NCBI GenBank assembly: GCA_002946415.1
Contig: NJPS01000024.1
Coordinates: 62,001 to 126,000, forward strand
Source of the DNA: Rutstroemia sp. NJR-2017a BVV2
Taxonomy: Eukaryota; Ascomycota; Leotiomycetes; Helotiales; Rutstroemiaceae
Length of the DNA stretch: 64,000 nucleotides
Reading direction: 5' to 3'
A program made the translations under genes and the position numbers. The notes beneath the pieces were generated by a model that ran no database searches, was not told the origin of the DNA, and was given only the letters and a program-made list of their open reading frames with translations. Positions 45,605-56,728 of this stretch are shown here, in pieces. How positions within the stretch are numbered: the stretch's first letter is position 1; every line of letters starts with the position of its first letter.

Positions 45605-46564
45605 CAAGGGTGCGAGATGTGTTGTTCGCTTCTTCAAAAATTTCTTTCCCTTCTCGCTCCCTCCCCTCAAGGGGAAAATGCACGATTGGTTGGCTGAAAT
45701 TGATTCGACCTTGACCGAGTAGAATGTGTCACGCTTCTTGCTGCACTGTAACGCCGAAAATATGCACGTCTACTGGAACGGGACGAATGGGCGACCGTCG
45801 TTTTATCTGCATTGTTAGGTCGCGGAAGGGAAATGCACGGATGCGAAGGTTAGGTTGTTTTTAACACACTTCGGATCGCATCGCGTGGAGCGCTTTCGTG
45901 TCGTGAATTTATTGATTTGATGAGATTTTGGTGAAAACGTCGTCGAGAAACGGCAATATGGGAACGGGTGAGTGGTGTACAACGCATCACCTGGTCTCCA
46001 AAATTCCCCCAGCTTTTTGAGGCTGGGGGGTTTTGGGTTGAGTGGTGGGTAAGGTCAGATTGGCATTCAAACTTCTACAGATTTCCATGCTATCTTCTGG
46101 AGCAGCAGACGGCATGCGGGTAAATTCTTAACTCGCCAGTCTGCCCATCAATCTGCCATAAGGTTATCACGGGGATGTCATCCACAGCGGAATGAAAGAC
46201 GATTAATGCAATGTACGAAGTCAGCAAGGGTGGAACGAGAGTGAGAAATTTAAGTCAAGTGGCGATCACGTAGCCGTAATCATCAACGCCCCAAATCAGT
46301 TCGCGAAGACCCTAAGAGAAAGTATGATAACCCCATAGGTTAATTTGAAAGTGCAATTACATGCATCAAGAATCTACCCATATTCCTTCCTTCATCCATT
46401 CGATCTTTCGTATTTCATGTTCACCCCGGATTTCCCCAATCAGCGTCATCAATTCAGCAATGCCCACCAAAAGTGGAGCAATGCCCTACTCCAGCCTCCA
46501 TGCCCCTCCCAGGGCCCCTCGCATTTTGCGTTCTGGAGAGCAGAGCCGCAATTCTTTTTTCAGA

Positions 46565-47759
46565 TCAGTGGATGTCTGATAACGGAGAAGGCTCGACTCG
46601 TGGACCGTCCCAGGCATTGTTTGAGGGCTCGTCGTCTAGGTAGGGTTGCGATTCAATGTCTTGGCCGTTTGCTTCCTGGATTCGTCCCCGTACTACCGCT
46701 CTATCGTCATCCTCTTCTGGTTCGGGGGAGTCGCGGTCAGTGATTTGACGGATAGGACGGTACCAGCCGGAGCGTTTCCACGAGGAGCTGGTGAGTAGAT
46801 CGATGAGAGAGAAGACCTTATTGATTGTTAGTTGATTAAGAGCAGCCGATAAGTGTGGTAACTCAGAGGAGTGTCGTCGTCCGGTGATCAGCCGGGCGTT
46901 CATAAAGCTCCGAGATGTTAAGACAACAAACGCCGGAGCCTCATTAACGTGTGGAAACCAAGATGAAACATAACCACCGGTATGACTAAAGGTAAACACA
47001 CTAACCTTGACGATAAAAACAATTATAGCAACAAGAAGAAGTAACCCAGCATTGGTCTGCTCCGCTTGTCTCCATACACCAAAGCAGGCTCTTCATGGTT
47101 GTCAGCTGCAGGCTCTTGATACACAAGATCCGAGATAGAAGAAGCACTTACTGAGATCGACCTGTTGTCTCCGCACAGTTTCCAGGACTTGTAGCATTAG
47201 GTAAGAATGGCCAGGCCCTATCAACAACTCTCTTGTAACCACAACAGTTTAGGCCATCCTGGATTCCTCGAATCTGTCTCACACTCTTATCACGGTACAT
47301 CTTCTGCCATTTGTCATCCAATCCGCATCTCAATGCCTCCGGTGGTATCATATAAGTTAAAGCAAGCGTAGCCACGACAGTCTCGTAAATCAACTGGAAG
47401 CCAATAACAGCAATAAGTGGAAGTGTGAGTTCATTTTGTTCATTAGAATTGCGACGTTGAAGCAGGCCTCGAACGCCTTGTGTGGAGATGCCGGTAACGA
47501 GGGGGAGAACGATGGTGAAGAGGGCGAGCGCTTGGGAAATGGGGATGGAGAGGGCTCGAATTTGGGAGTATGCGTAACTGGGTTGATATCAGCTTGATAT
47601 TGAACATGTTGAATTTTGTAAGAGCTCGCCTACCCCGCAATCACAGTTAAGACGAGTAGAATCTGATTGGCATTAGCTGCTGTGCGCAGAACTGGAGCGA
47701 TAGACTGAGCTCACCAGTGGCCATGCCAGTGGTATCAACTTCTTGATAAACTCCATCAT
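46565..47759 (-). CDS. Fungal tetraspanin (Tsp3-like)
   Basis: Five exons: 47759..47715, 47662..47634, 47577..47152, 47090..47006 and 46816..46565, 278 residues. Starts MMEFIKKLIPLAWPLILLVL; the second Met (47756) is also possible. Four membrane segments are visible: the N-terminal PLAWPLILLVLTVIAGYAYS, ISQALALFTIVLPLVTGIS, LPLIAVIGFQLIYETVVATLAL and AGLLLLVAIIVFIVKVF. The large extracellular loop between TM3 and TM4 has the defining CCG motif (GLNCCGYKRVVDRAWPF) and further cysteines (RCGLDD, GNCAE, ACFGVW) for disulfides. A 75-residue acidic cytoplasmic tail follows TM4. Tetraspanins organise membrane microdomains; fungal Pls1 members act in appressorium penetration, but this long-tailed form looks more like Tsp3. 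Two acceptors (GAAG at 47091, TAAG at 46817) are AAG rather than YAG. Confidence 0.85.
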
Positions 47760-48541
47760 TACTATCGCAAAATATTTCAGACGCTGTCCAAACGAGAAGA
47801 AGAACAAGAACAAGAGGACTGGGCGTTAGATAGAGAGGAAGGTGACGAAAACGGTATCAAGCAGGCAAGCTTGTGGATCTTGCAAGCATCACAAACTCAA
47901 CAAATCAAGAGCAAGAGCAAGGACAAGGGCAAAGGCAAAGCAACCAAAGAGTGAATAAAGTTTCAGAATATCAAGGACCTAATGTGGCAAAACAACAGCA
48001 ACTTAAGTGAACAAAGTATCGCAAAAGGATTGGAATCATTAAGGCAGGGAGGGCAGCACGCGGGCTATGAAAGAACTCTTAGCTTCGCAGCAAATCTACA
48101 ATTTATCGTACGCTTCTCGGAGATGGGGCCAAACCGAGAAATGCGGAAGCGAAGTAAACTTGAATGAGTACTGAGTACTGAGTACTGAGTAGAACCCGAA
48201 TTATATTGAAGATCTACTGCTACTTTGCAGAGATTCTGCTGTATTGGTTTGTCTGTACCTCGCCCGATGGCTGCAGGACAAGGTCTGCAGAGAATGCTCC
48301 CGTACGGTGGCTGCTTTGCATCAACCCAAGCGAGAATTCTAAATTTTGGGCTTCTTTGCCCCACTTGTCATGCGAACACTCTTAAAGCGGCGAAATTTTC
48401 TAGCCGCCGTAAAGTCAAAGAGGCACACAGGGTAGCATTCATTGTACCCCTCCATTCATCGTCGCGGGACTCGGGACTTGGGATTTGGTTCTCACCCAAC
48501 ACCTTTGATTCTAGGAAGGCATGCAACATTTGTCGCAAAAG
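47760..48541. promoter_or_regulatory. Divergent promoter region tetraspanin / SER2
   Basis: About 780 bp between divergent starts. Contains the GAGTACT array at 48166-48191 and CTTTGATTCTAG just before the SER2 start, which might be the acceptor of a leader intron. Confidence 0.4.
48166..48191. repeat. 7-bp tandem repeat (GAGTACT)n
   Basis: GAGTACTGAGTACTGAGTAC plus TGAGTA, three and a half units, about 350 bp upstream of the SER2 start. The unit contains the palindrome AGTACT. Confidence 0.85.
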
Positions 48542-49987
48542 ATGGCCGAAAACGATTCTCCAGCTAGAGCTGGCCGACCCAGCCTTGGCTCTAATGTGCG
48601 TAGTCGCTCCTATCTCCAAGAACACCAGCAATACCGCCCTCCTCAGCAAGAGGGACACCAGGGCATAGATAGCATCGTTGAGGGTGTTCAGGGAACTTCG
48701 ATTTCTTCCTCTACCAGAGCTATCTCTCCTTACAAAGGAGTACCTTCTCCTCACTCACCTCCAAAGATCGTCGACAGCGGACTCAACCATACCCTGTCGC
48801 ATGCGAACTGCCAACCGGCCCCCGGTGTCGCTTCAGACCGAATGATTGCAACTCTCATGTACAAGACCAAATCAAGAGGCACAAATACAGAATATGTTAC
48901 AGATCGCTCCCCATCACCTGCATCTTCACCATCAAGGTCATCCGCTATATCTACTTCGCGCGCCATCCCGCCCACTCTTGCACCCGTCCGCACACTCTCC
49001 AATTTTCCCCTCGAACCACCAGCGCAAGACCCCGAATCGCTCGATCATCTCTATGGCAGCTATATCTCTCAACTCTGCCTCACCTCTTTTCTCCATCTTA
49101 TTCAATCTCTGCCGACTCGCGCCGGGTCCGACTTCCTCTCTTCCTCCCATCGATGCCTCGACAACCCCACTCATCCCTTGATTGTCGAACTTACTTTTTC
49201 GCCTACACCTGATCCTACCTATCTCGATTTGCAGGATCTGCGGAAACATGAACTTATTTACCGATTCGAACGAGAATGGAACGTGGATGTTATTCTTCAA
49301 AATGATACTGTGCTCCGTCGATATCCGCGCTTAGTGGTCTTTGATATGGACTCTACACTCATTGAACAAGAAGTCATTGATCTGATCGCAGCCTCTATCG
49401 GCGTCGAAGATGCCGTGTCTGCTATCACCGAACGAGCTATGAATGGAGAATTAGATTTCTCCGCTTCTCTTCGTGAGCGCGCAAAGCTGTTGAAGGGCGT
49501 AGACGCAGATATTTTCACAAAACTACGAAGTGTTATAAAACCCACCAAAGGTGCACCAGAACTTGTGCGTGCGTTGAAGAGAATGGGTGTCAAGACCGCT
49601 GTGCTATCTGGTGGATTTATCCCTCTGACGCAGTGGCTTGCTGATCATTTGGGCATCGATTATGCTTTTGCCAATACCCTTGAATCTGATCCTAACACAT
49701 CCACACTAACGGGTGAGGTTCTTGGCGCTATTGTCAATGCTGAGAAGAAGAGGGATTTGCTGGTGGAGATTGCGAAGAAGGAGAACATAGCTTTGGAACA
49801 AGTTGTAGCGATTGGTGACGGCGCAAACGATCTTTTGATGATGAAGGCGGCTGGATTGGGTGTTGCGTGGAATGCGAAGCCTGTGGTGCAGATGGAGGCC
49901 CAGGCTAGGTTGAATGGAGAGACTTTGTTGGATTTGTTGCACTTGTTTGGTTTGACGGCAGAGGAGATTCAGACTTTGTCTGCGTAG
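48521..49987 (+). CDS. SER2: Phosphoserine phosphatase
   Basis: Single exon, 488 residues from the first ATG (48521). The ATG at 48542 (MAENDSPAR, AAGATGGCC context) is a better start and would give 481. It removes phosphate from O-phosphoserine in the last step of serine synthesis. The C-terminal half is a HAD-fold phosphatase: motif I VVFDMDSTLIEQEVID near residue 275 with the nucleophilic Asp, cap region ITERAMNGELDFSASLRERA, motif II AVLSGGF, motif III Lys in NAEKKRDLL, and motif IV AIGDGANDLLMM. The N-terminal 170 residues are Ser/Pro-rich and disordered. They are followed by a region (SQLCLTSFLHLIQSLP..) like the N-terminal domain of fungal SerB-type proteins. No intron in the coding part. 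Confidence 0.95.
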   Translation: MQHLSQKMAENDSPARAGRPSLGSNVRSRSYLQEHQQYRPPQQEGHQGIDSIVEGVQGTSISSSTRAISPYKGVPSPHSPPKIVDSGLNHTLSHANCQPAPGVASDRMIATLMYKTKSRGTNTEYVTDRSPSPASSPSRSSAISTSRAIPPTLAPVRTLSNFPLEPPAQDPESLDHLYGSYISQLCLTSFLHLIQSLPTRAGSDFLSSSHRCLDNPTHPLIVELTFSPTPDPTYLDLQDLRKHELIYRFEREWNVDVILQNDTVLRRYPRLVVFDMDSTLIEQEVIDLIAASIGVEDAVSAITERAMNGELDFSASLRERAKLLKGVDADIFTKLRSVIKPTKGAPELVRALKRMGVKTAVLSGGFIPLTQWLADHLGIDYAFANTLESDPNTSTLTGEVLGAIVNAEKKRDLLVEIAKKENIALEQVVAIGDGANDLLMMKAAGLGVAWNAKPVVQMEAQARLNGETLLDLLHLFGLTAEEIQTLSA

Positions 49988-51051
49988 CATGGGACTTCAT
50001 AACATGCGGGGTTATTGGCGATGAGGAAGAAGGGGGATCGGATGTGGTGAACGGAGGTATGTTGAGTTAGCACAGATATGTGAAAGATAGAGGAGGTTCT
50101 AGATGGGCCAAGGGATGGGGTTTCTAGATCCTGTAGCTACTGGGTCAATGGCCGGGGAATGTGCATGGTTATCGATATGGGCCTCATGAAGTTATTGTTC
50201 AGCATTATTTAGATAGATTCTTGAGTTCCAAATACCAATTTTTTACATTCTGAAGACCAGGTAGCCGATCGTTCATTGCCTCAGATAGCTAGAATTAGGA
50301 CCAGATTCGTATAGCTACATCCGTCCTTCATACTGAATAGCGAGTCCATCATGGATGTCTTCTGGTAGATAACCAAAAAAGAGCAGATTCAGCCAAGATT
50401 TGTAAAGCTTTAATGTCTCAAGTAGGGAGAGTGAACGTGAGCTTCGGTATAGTAAACATGCAAAATAACCGGTGAGCTCCGAGCTCAACGTAGCCATAGG
50501 GATTCATGCAAGGCAAGCGTGGACAAACAGAATATGCGAGATGCAGCGGCTGCAAGAGATGCAGAAGTAGACAAATGAGACAAAATGCAAGACAAGCTGC
50601 ATCATCGATGCTCAGATGCTGTGACTGTCTATGTCTATCTTGTATCATATATGAATCTTTGATAGACAAGGCTGTCTATTCCGTTTACCAATATCTGTTG
50701 TATCTTTTGTCGATGTTTGTCAGGTCATCTGCAGTGAAAAAGAGGGGCAGTCAACGAGAAAACAAGTGTAACCACCGATCTCATCACTAAAAAACGACTA
50801 GGATCTTGCCCCGCGCCTTACGCTGACCAAGTTCCGTAGGCTCGCGAGAGCGCTTGCTTAATTGGTAAGGTCTTGGAATATTCATCGCCAGTTATCGAAT
50901 AATCGAAAATTATCGAATCCCGATAGAACTGCTCGAGTACATCTACGTGCGACTCACACGACATAACGCAGCAAACTCAACAATAAAACTCTTGTTGTTT
51001 AACTTCAAAGTTCCACGCAGTTTCAACCTCACTGATTCGAAAGCACTCACA
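49988..51051. other. SER2 3' region and SNX3 promoter
   Basis: 1.06 kb with no supported gene. Just upstream of SNX3, at about 50894-50927, ATCGA is repeated (TATCGAATAATCGAAAATTATCGAATCCCGATAG); this may be a regulatory cluster. Confidence 0.4.
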
Positions 51052-51826
51052 ATGGCGCAACCGCAATCGCAATCTGCTCCGAATGCGGGCCCGACTACAC
51101 CTGCCAGTCCGACGTCTCCAAATCGCTCTACGCTGCCGTCGGCTGTCGCTGCCATGCAGGCCATGCCTGATTCGCGTCAGCAAAGCTTCGAGGAAATCTA
51201 CGGCCCGCCCGAAAACTTCCTCGAAATCGAAGTAAGTCTCCCTCCCCCCCCACCTATCCATCCCCTTTACCCCTCTGTCTCACCCTCGTCCCCCGACTAA
51301 CCGCCCTCCTCCGCTAGGTCGTCGACCCGCAAACCCACGGCATCGGCCGCAACATGTACACCGACTACGAGATCAACTGCAGCACCAACATCCCGGCGTT
51401 CAAGCTGCGTCACAGCACCGTGCGTCGCCGGTACAGCGACTTTGAGTATTTCCGCGACATCTTGGAGCGCGAGAGCGCGCGCGTGACGATCCCGCCGCTG
51501 CCGGGGAAGGTGTTTACCAATCGCTTTAGCGATGATGTGATTGAGCATCGGAGGGAGGGGCTGGAGAGGTTCTTGCAGATTGTGGTGGGACATCCGCTTT
51601 TGCAGACGGGGAGCAAGGTTTTGGCGGGGTTTGTGCAGGGTGAGTTTGCGGTTTTCCTTTTTAGGTGGGCGGAGTTTGGTTATGGATGTGGACTGAGGAG
51701 GGGAAGAGGTGGGAAGGGGAGGAAGTTGATGTTGATAGCTATATTTCGGACCTCTTCATTTGGATATGAGGGCTTTGACTAACTTCAGATGTGACAGATC
51801 CCAACTGGGACCGCAACGCTTGGTGA
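51052..51826 (+). CDS. SNX3: PX-domain sorting nexin, SNX3/Grd19 type
   Basis: Three exons: 51052..51231, 51318..51639 and 51789..51826, giving 179 residues. It is a small protein that is essentially one PX domain, which binds phosphatidylinositol 3-phosphate on endosomes and helps retromer retrieve Golgi proteins. Visible PX features are the basic [15 protein letters not shown] (the RRYSDF lipid-binding motif), the Pro-rich loop [16 protein letters not shown] and [20 protein letters not shown]. The protein ends with DPNWDRNAW, a conserved end of this subfamily. The N-terminus (about 45 residues, Gln/Ser/Pro-rich) precedes the [17 protein letters not shown] block. Confidence 0.95.
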
Positions 51827-52472
51827 ACTCTTCAAGATATACCGAGACAGAATCATCATGTAGCACGAAAACTTAAAAAGAGAATACCGCGTTCGTCAAC
51901 AACACCAGCAATCATGATGATAAGTACGACAACATAAACCGCTATTCCCACAAGACGATATCTACACCACCGTGAGAATGGAGTCAGAATTCGTGGGGGG
52001 GAAGATGTATTGGGGAATGGGCGATGGGCAGGGGAAGGTTTACTTCCAATTTTCACATATTTACTGGAGTTTAGTTTGTGATGGAGGTGGTGGATCTTTT
52101 AGCTTTTCATCTGTAAGTTTGGGGGATGCAGCGGAATCTTAATATGCTTTCTTTTTCTATCACGGAAGTGCTCAAGATTTTTTAAAGCTTCTTGTTCATT
52201 ATTTGTGGCAAAATTACCCTTCTTTTGGAGTTATGGAGTCGAGAGAATAAAACTCCTACGCGTTCCAGCATGCCCCTATCCTACACGTCTACACCATACT
52301 TTTACCAATGAAGCGCCAGGTATCTCATAATGTACATTCATATGGCAGCCTCAAACCTCGCTGGTGAATCTAAAGTCCTGAGAGAGTCGTGATTCCTGTT
52401 TTGGTGTGAACGCCTTGCCTTCATGATATCCTGCCCCTAACGTACACCAATTGACCCAATTCTCAATGTCGT
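51827..52472. other. Convergent 3' intergenic region SNX3 / RIM2
   Basis: 646 bp between convergent genes. Only UTR-like, A+T-rich sequence is seen. Confidence 0.4.
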
Positions 52473-53717
52473 TCATGCAGGCGCGTGTAGCACCTTTAGT
52501 ATTCCTTCGTACATGCCGAACATAATTGCGGCGCTGGGCACTGTTCGTAATAGATGTGGCGTCAATCCTCCGTACAGAGCTACCATTCCTTCTTCTTTGA
52601 AGACGAGCTTCGCGCATTGGACGAGTCCAGTATATTTCGGTATGCCGTTTTCAGAGGGTGCCTGTCGTAAGCGTGTGCGAATAACCTATAAGAGGCATTA
52701 GAGTAAACTCGGGAGAATTAGCAAAAACCAGAACTGACCTCATGAGGATATGTCCCCAAAGCCGCCACCAGTTTCGCACCGCCCGCAATGAAGAGTGTGC
52801 CTGTCCAATCTATAGTTTTGTCCCAGATATTCTTCTCCCGCTTACTCAAAGCAATGCGCTGATCCCTTCTCGACATCCAGCTCTTCCCCTGTTCAAACAG
52901 CACCCATTGCAGCGTACTCTCCGTGACACCCAAATAGCTCGCGCTCATACCTTTGTACAGACCTCTAAAGCCCTCCCCCCTCACCACCTGTTTTATACAA
53001 TCCCAACTATTCTTATACCTCCTCTTCGCAACACCGCCCGACTTCTCCGCCACACTCTTATCCAACTGCAGTCGCGTCTTGATTAACCAAATCGGATTCG
53101 TCACCGTACTTGTCGTTATGCCCGCCAGCGCCGCCGCACAACAAACAACCCATGCTGATTCCGGCCCCGCACCTGTGTAGTCGCCAATAATCCTCTTTCC
53201 ATTGCCCACCACGAAGAAGTTGATCGAACGTGCGGGCACCACGCCCACCAGATTAGGACCCAATCCCTTGAACAACGACCGCCATCCTTCAATGCGATGT
53301 ACCGAGAACAGGATCTGGAAGGTTTCGCGGAAATGTAAAAGGCCGCTGCGGAGAGGGGACAAATGTGTGTGCGGCGAGATGCCCTTTGCCAATCGACTTT
53401 GTGCGAGCTGCGCTTGGTAGAAATCGGATTGCAGACGTGTTTTTAGGACGTCGAGGGGAGCTGTGACGGCTGCAGCTGTCATTCCTCCTACGCTGTAAAG
53501 TATAAATGTTAGTGCACTGCATTGAAGAGTTTGATAACGGTGCAGAGACGCAAACATACCCTCCAGCAACAAAATGCGCCCATGATTTTGCCACGGGAGC
53601 AGGCTTTACTGCTAACGTCGAGACATATCCAGTTTGTGCAGGCCCTACTTCGCCCGTTTCTCGAGATTGAATCAGATGCAGTGGGCGTCTGCTAGATTTT
53701 TCATTGGTAGTATTCAT
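52473..53717 (-). CDS. RIM2: Mitochondrial carrier, pyrimidine nucleotide transporter (Rim2 type)
   Basis: Three exons: 53717..53560, 53492..52739 and 52685..52473, giving 374 residues. Three mitochondrial-carrier repeats are present, each with the PX[D/E]XX[K/R] motif: PLDVLKTRLQ (repeat 1), PIWLIKTRLQL (repeat 2) and PHEVIRTRLRQ (repeat 3, across the last splice junction). In repeat 2 Trp replaces the acidic residue, as in the Rim2 subfamily. The first intron must use the TACAG acceptor so that FVAGGVGGMTAAAVTAPLD is kept. Rim2 exchanges pyrimidine (deoxy)nucleotides across the inner membrane and supports mitochondrial DNA. The promoter carries two TTATCGCGAA copies. Confidence 0.94.
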
Positions 53718-54256
53718 GAAGTGGGTTGAGAGAACTCTAAAGTTCTCGCCGTGGTCTATATTAGTTGGAGATTGCGAATATGGATGCTATCATCTTAAAG
53801 CGAAGAAATATACAAGTGTAAGGAAAAAAATGTTACAGTGGTGGGGATCTGAAATTGTCCGAAAAGTTGTTTATCGCGAAGTGGTTATCGCGAATCAATG
53901 ATGCTGCTGTCTTGGAAATTTCACAAAAGCGGAAAAAGCGGGCAGTAAAACTCAAAAGGGAGGCGAGCCCGAAATGCCTCAACGCCACAGAACTTTGGTA
54001 TCTTGAAGAAATCATGAAATTTTTGTCTATTATACAATGAGCAAGTAAAACCTCTGATTGCTGACGTTGATGAACTATTAGTAGATAATCATACATGAAC
54101 CCCTCAGACTCCTTTCGTTGAAGATGAGCCATGCCAGCAGCCGCACCCCGAGACAGCCATTGTCCCATTTCCCGCTCCCAACACCTAGATGCGACATTGA
54201 TCCCAAGAGAAAAGCAACCCAACCTCAATCCATGCCAGAAATATATCTACCCGAAT
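53718..54256. promoter_or_regulatory. RIM2 promoter and ASH1-type 3' end
   Basis: Two copies of TTATCGCGAA at 53871-53880 and 53885-53894, about 155-175 bp upstream of the RIM2 ATG, around the palindrome TCGCGA. Role inferred from position. Confidence 0.45.
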
Positions 54257-56728
54257 CTAATCCTCCTTCTCAACGTCAGTAATCACTCGAATCGTACTCT
54301 CGTGGCCATCATCAGATAAAGTGCTGTGTCTGGTTGCTCGACTGCTTCGTGCTGAACCCTTTTCCGGGCTCACAGGTTCATTCTTGACTCTTGGATTTCT
54401 CGTAGAAGCAACCATTGTCAAGGTTGAGTTGCTTGTGGTTAACTTCATTTGCTTCTTCCCATAAGTCTTTAAGGTGGTAGTAGTGGTTGTTTGGCCAAGT
54501 TTCACGGTCTTCCTTGAGCTTATGGCGTTGCGAGCATTGAGTAAGCGGTTGGTAACGGCGTCCTTGGTGGACTTTGGTGCTGCTTTAGAGACCTCCTTAA
54601 TTGTTGAAGACACGGATCTTTTGGTTCCAGTGGCTGCCTTTGTCCTTCTCTTTTTGGGATTACGTAGGTCCTTTTCATCATCATCGTCACCGCCAATCAT
54701 CTCTTGTAGCTTTCTCTTGCCGGCTTTCAGGCCAGCTTTGACAGCATCTTTGATGGCGGTGGTGCTCTTGGTTACTTTTTGATCCTTTGGTTTAGGTCCT
54801 AAGAATCCACGACAGTTGTCACTACCGCATCGACATTCTTGGACATTCTTAGCGGAGAACGGATCGAAGTTGTAATCATAGGTGAGCTCGTCCCCTGTCA
54901 TGATAGGATTGTCGCCAGCAAATAATGCCATTCGCGGTTTTCCTTCTACAATCCATTTAACCATTCTGCAGTTCGGTCGACATGAGTGGTTGACAAATCT
55001 AGCAATACTGCCTTTCGTTGCATCAATGATCATATTCTGATCGAATGACATCAAATAGTAGCACTTTAGAAATGATTAGTAAATCTTGCTCGTGATTGAA
55101 GACTTCTGTAGCCATTACCTCGTTGTTTTTGTAGTCCTCGTTCATGCGCCTATCACATTCATCTTCCGTGATGATCTCGCCAGTGTATTCGACGATGATC
55201 TGTTGTGGGTTGAAGCAACGATTGCTTCGAACACCATATCCTCGATCAGCTGTCTTGAAAACCTCAACACCAATGTCAAATTTGTTGCCTCCTTTACGTG
55301 TCGAGTCACCTTTGCGGCGAATTTGTAGTTCCGCAAAGGCGCGATTAGTGCAGTTGTCTCGACCTGCACCGCAGTTTGTATCGTCACATTCGTAAAGCAT
55401 AATTCTGTTCTGGCAATCCTCGTCGCAACCAGTCTCGGGCTTGCAAATACATTTAGAGAAGAAGCTGTCGAACAACTTCGATTTCTTCCACATGGAGGCT
55501 GCCTCTCCAATGAACCGATCTAACATATGGCATTAGTATTTGTACGTCTATCTAAACCAGAATGCACGTGTAACTCACTAGAAGAAGTCTTGAACCATTC
55601 CGTTGGTTTGGGTTGTCCTGGCGGAAGTGGAGAGCAAACGTCAAATGGTAATTTGAAATCTCGACCAACATGAAGTAATCGCTGTCCTTGCCATAAAGGC
55701 AAAGGCAATATGCTTCTGGGTTTCGAGTCTGGGTCGACAACGAACTGTGATCTCGAATTTCCGGAGGCTTTGAACCAATCAAGATCTGCCGGATCTTGTC
55801 CTGCATAGATACCTCTTTTCAACCAAAATTTATCCTTCTTGTCCTTAACTATTTTCTTCTCTGGCTCCGGTTTTGTCTCGGCCGGCGCAACAGGAGCTTC
55901 GACTTCTGCGGTCTTCTTCTTCTTTCTCGCCGGATCCTGCGGCACAAGTTTTCCATTACTCCAGACCTCGAACACAACAGGCTCGGTTTCGATTTTGGCG
56001 AATTCTTTCGTATCCGCAAGGTTTCGAAGTTCCCTTGTAGCCTTTGAGATCCCTTCCTCAATGTTTTTTCTACTCCTCTTCCCTAACACACTGAGCTTCT
56101 TCGTAAGAACATCAACCTTCTCTCCTGTAGATCGCAAGGACTTCCGCCGCGAAGGATCTTCACTCTGCTTAACTTTTTTGTTTGGAGTGTCCACAAGACC
56201 AATTTGACTTGCCGATTTAGGTAGCTTTTTCACTGACCAGGACAGATCTAAAGCATCAATGCCTTCACTGACCAGTCTTTGTGCGCCTTTCCCAAAAGTC
56301 TCATTGGAAGAGTTTGTTGAGCCCAATGCGTCTACCAATGTGTCGCCTGATATAGTTCGTCGTCGCGATGCTTTATCTGAGCCATCGGCATTCTTCAAAT
56401 ATTTCTTAGGTGCATGTATCGCTGTGCCGCTTAGGACCTTGACATTGTAGGTTCCAACGCTCGCGCGAGCACGTTGACTTCGCTTTGGGGGCTCTTCGGC
56501 GACGGTAACCGTGTCGCTTGTTGTTGCTTCCGGCTTGCCCGAAGAAGACGAGACGCTGACATCGTCTCCAATACTGGTGGGAGGGGTTGACGACGAGGAG
56601 TGCGCGTTAGATAAATCGTCGACGGTGATAGCGGTACTGAGGGAATCCGAAGAAGGAGCACGCGTTATTTCACATTTGGTAGAGGCTCGGGATGATGCTC
56701 CCATCCTATCTAAAAGACTAGAGAACAT
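54257..56728 (-). CDS. SET-domain histone H3K36 methyltransferase, Ash1 type
   Basis: Three exons: 56728..55579, 55519..55119 and 55063..54257, about 785 residues. Start chosen at MFSSLLDRMGASS; the ATG at 56704 is an alternative. The N-terminal 380 residues are basic and disordered with a conserved KFWLKRGIYAGQD..LPLPLWQGQ segment just before the catalytic part. An AWS domain begins at residue 407 (CICKPETGCDEDCQNR, NCGAGRDNCTNR). The SET domain has GYGVRSNRCFNPQQIIVEYT, RFVNHSCRPNC (540-550) and GDELTYDYNF. The post-SET is CRCGSDNCRGFLG. All catalytic and zinc-ligand residues I can check are present. No WW or SRI domain is seen, which separates it from Set2 and points to Ash1, linked in filamentous fungi to H3K36 methylation of silent chromatin. 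The C-terminal tail is Lys-rich. Confidence 0.9.

Larger units (their letters stand above)
44737..46564. other. Transcription factor promoter and tetraspanin 3' side
   Basis: 1.8 kb with no supported gene. Holds a (TTGCTTGA)n-type array near 45368-45432 and (GACGA)4 at 45583-45604. Such a long upstream region is common for fungal regulator genes. Confidence 0.45.

Noticed and set aside
31000..46000. CRISPR array among the repeat tracts
   Set aside because: The repeats are contiguous 4-12 bp units without unique spacers, and the genome is fungal.
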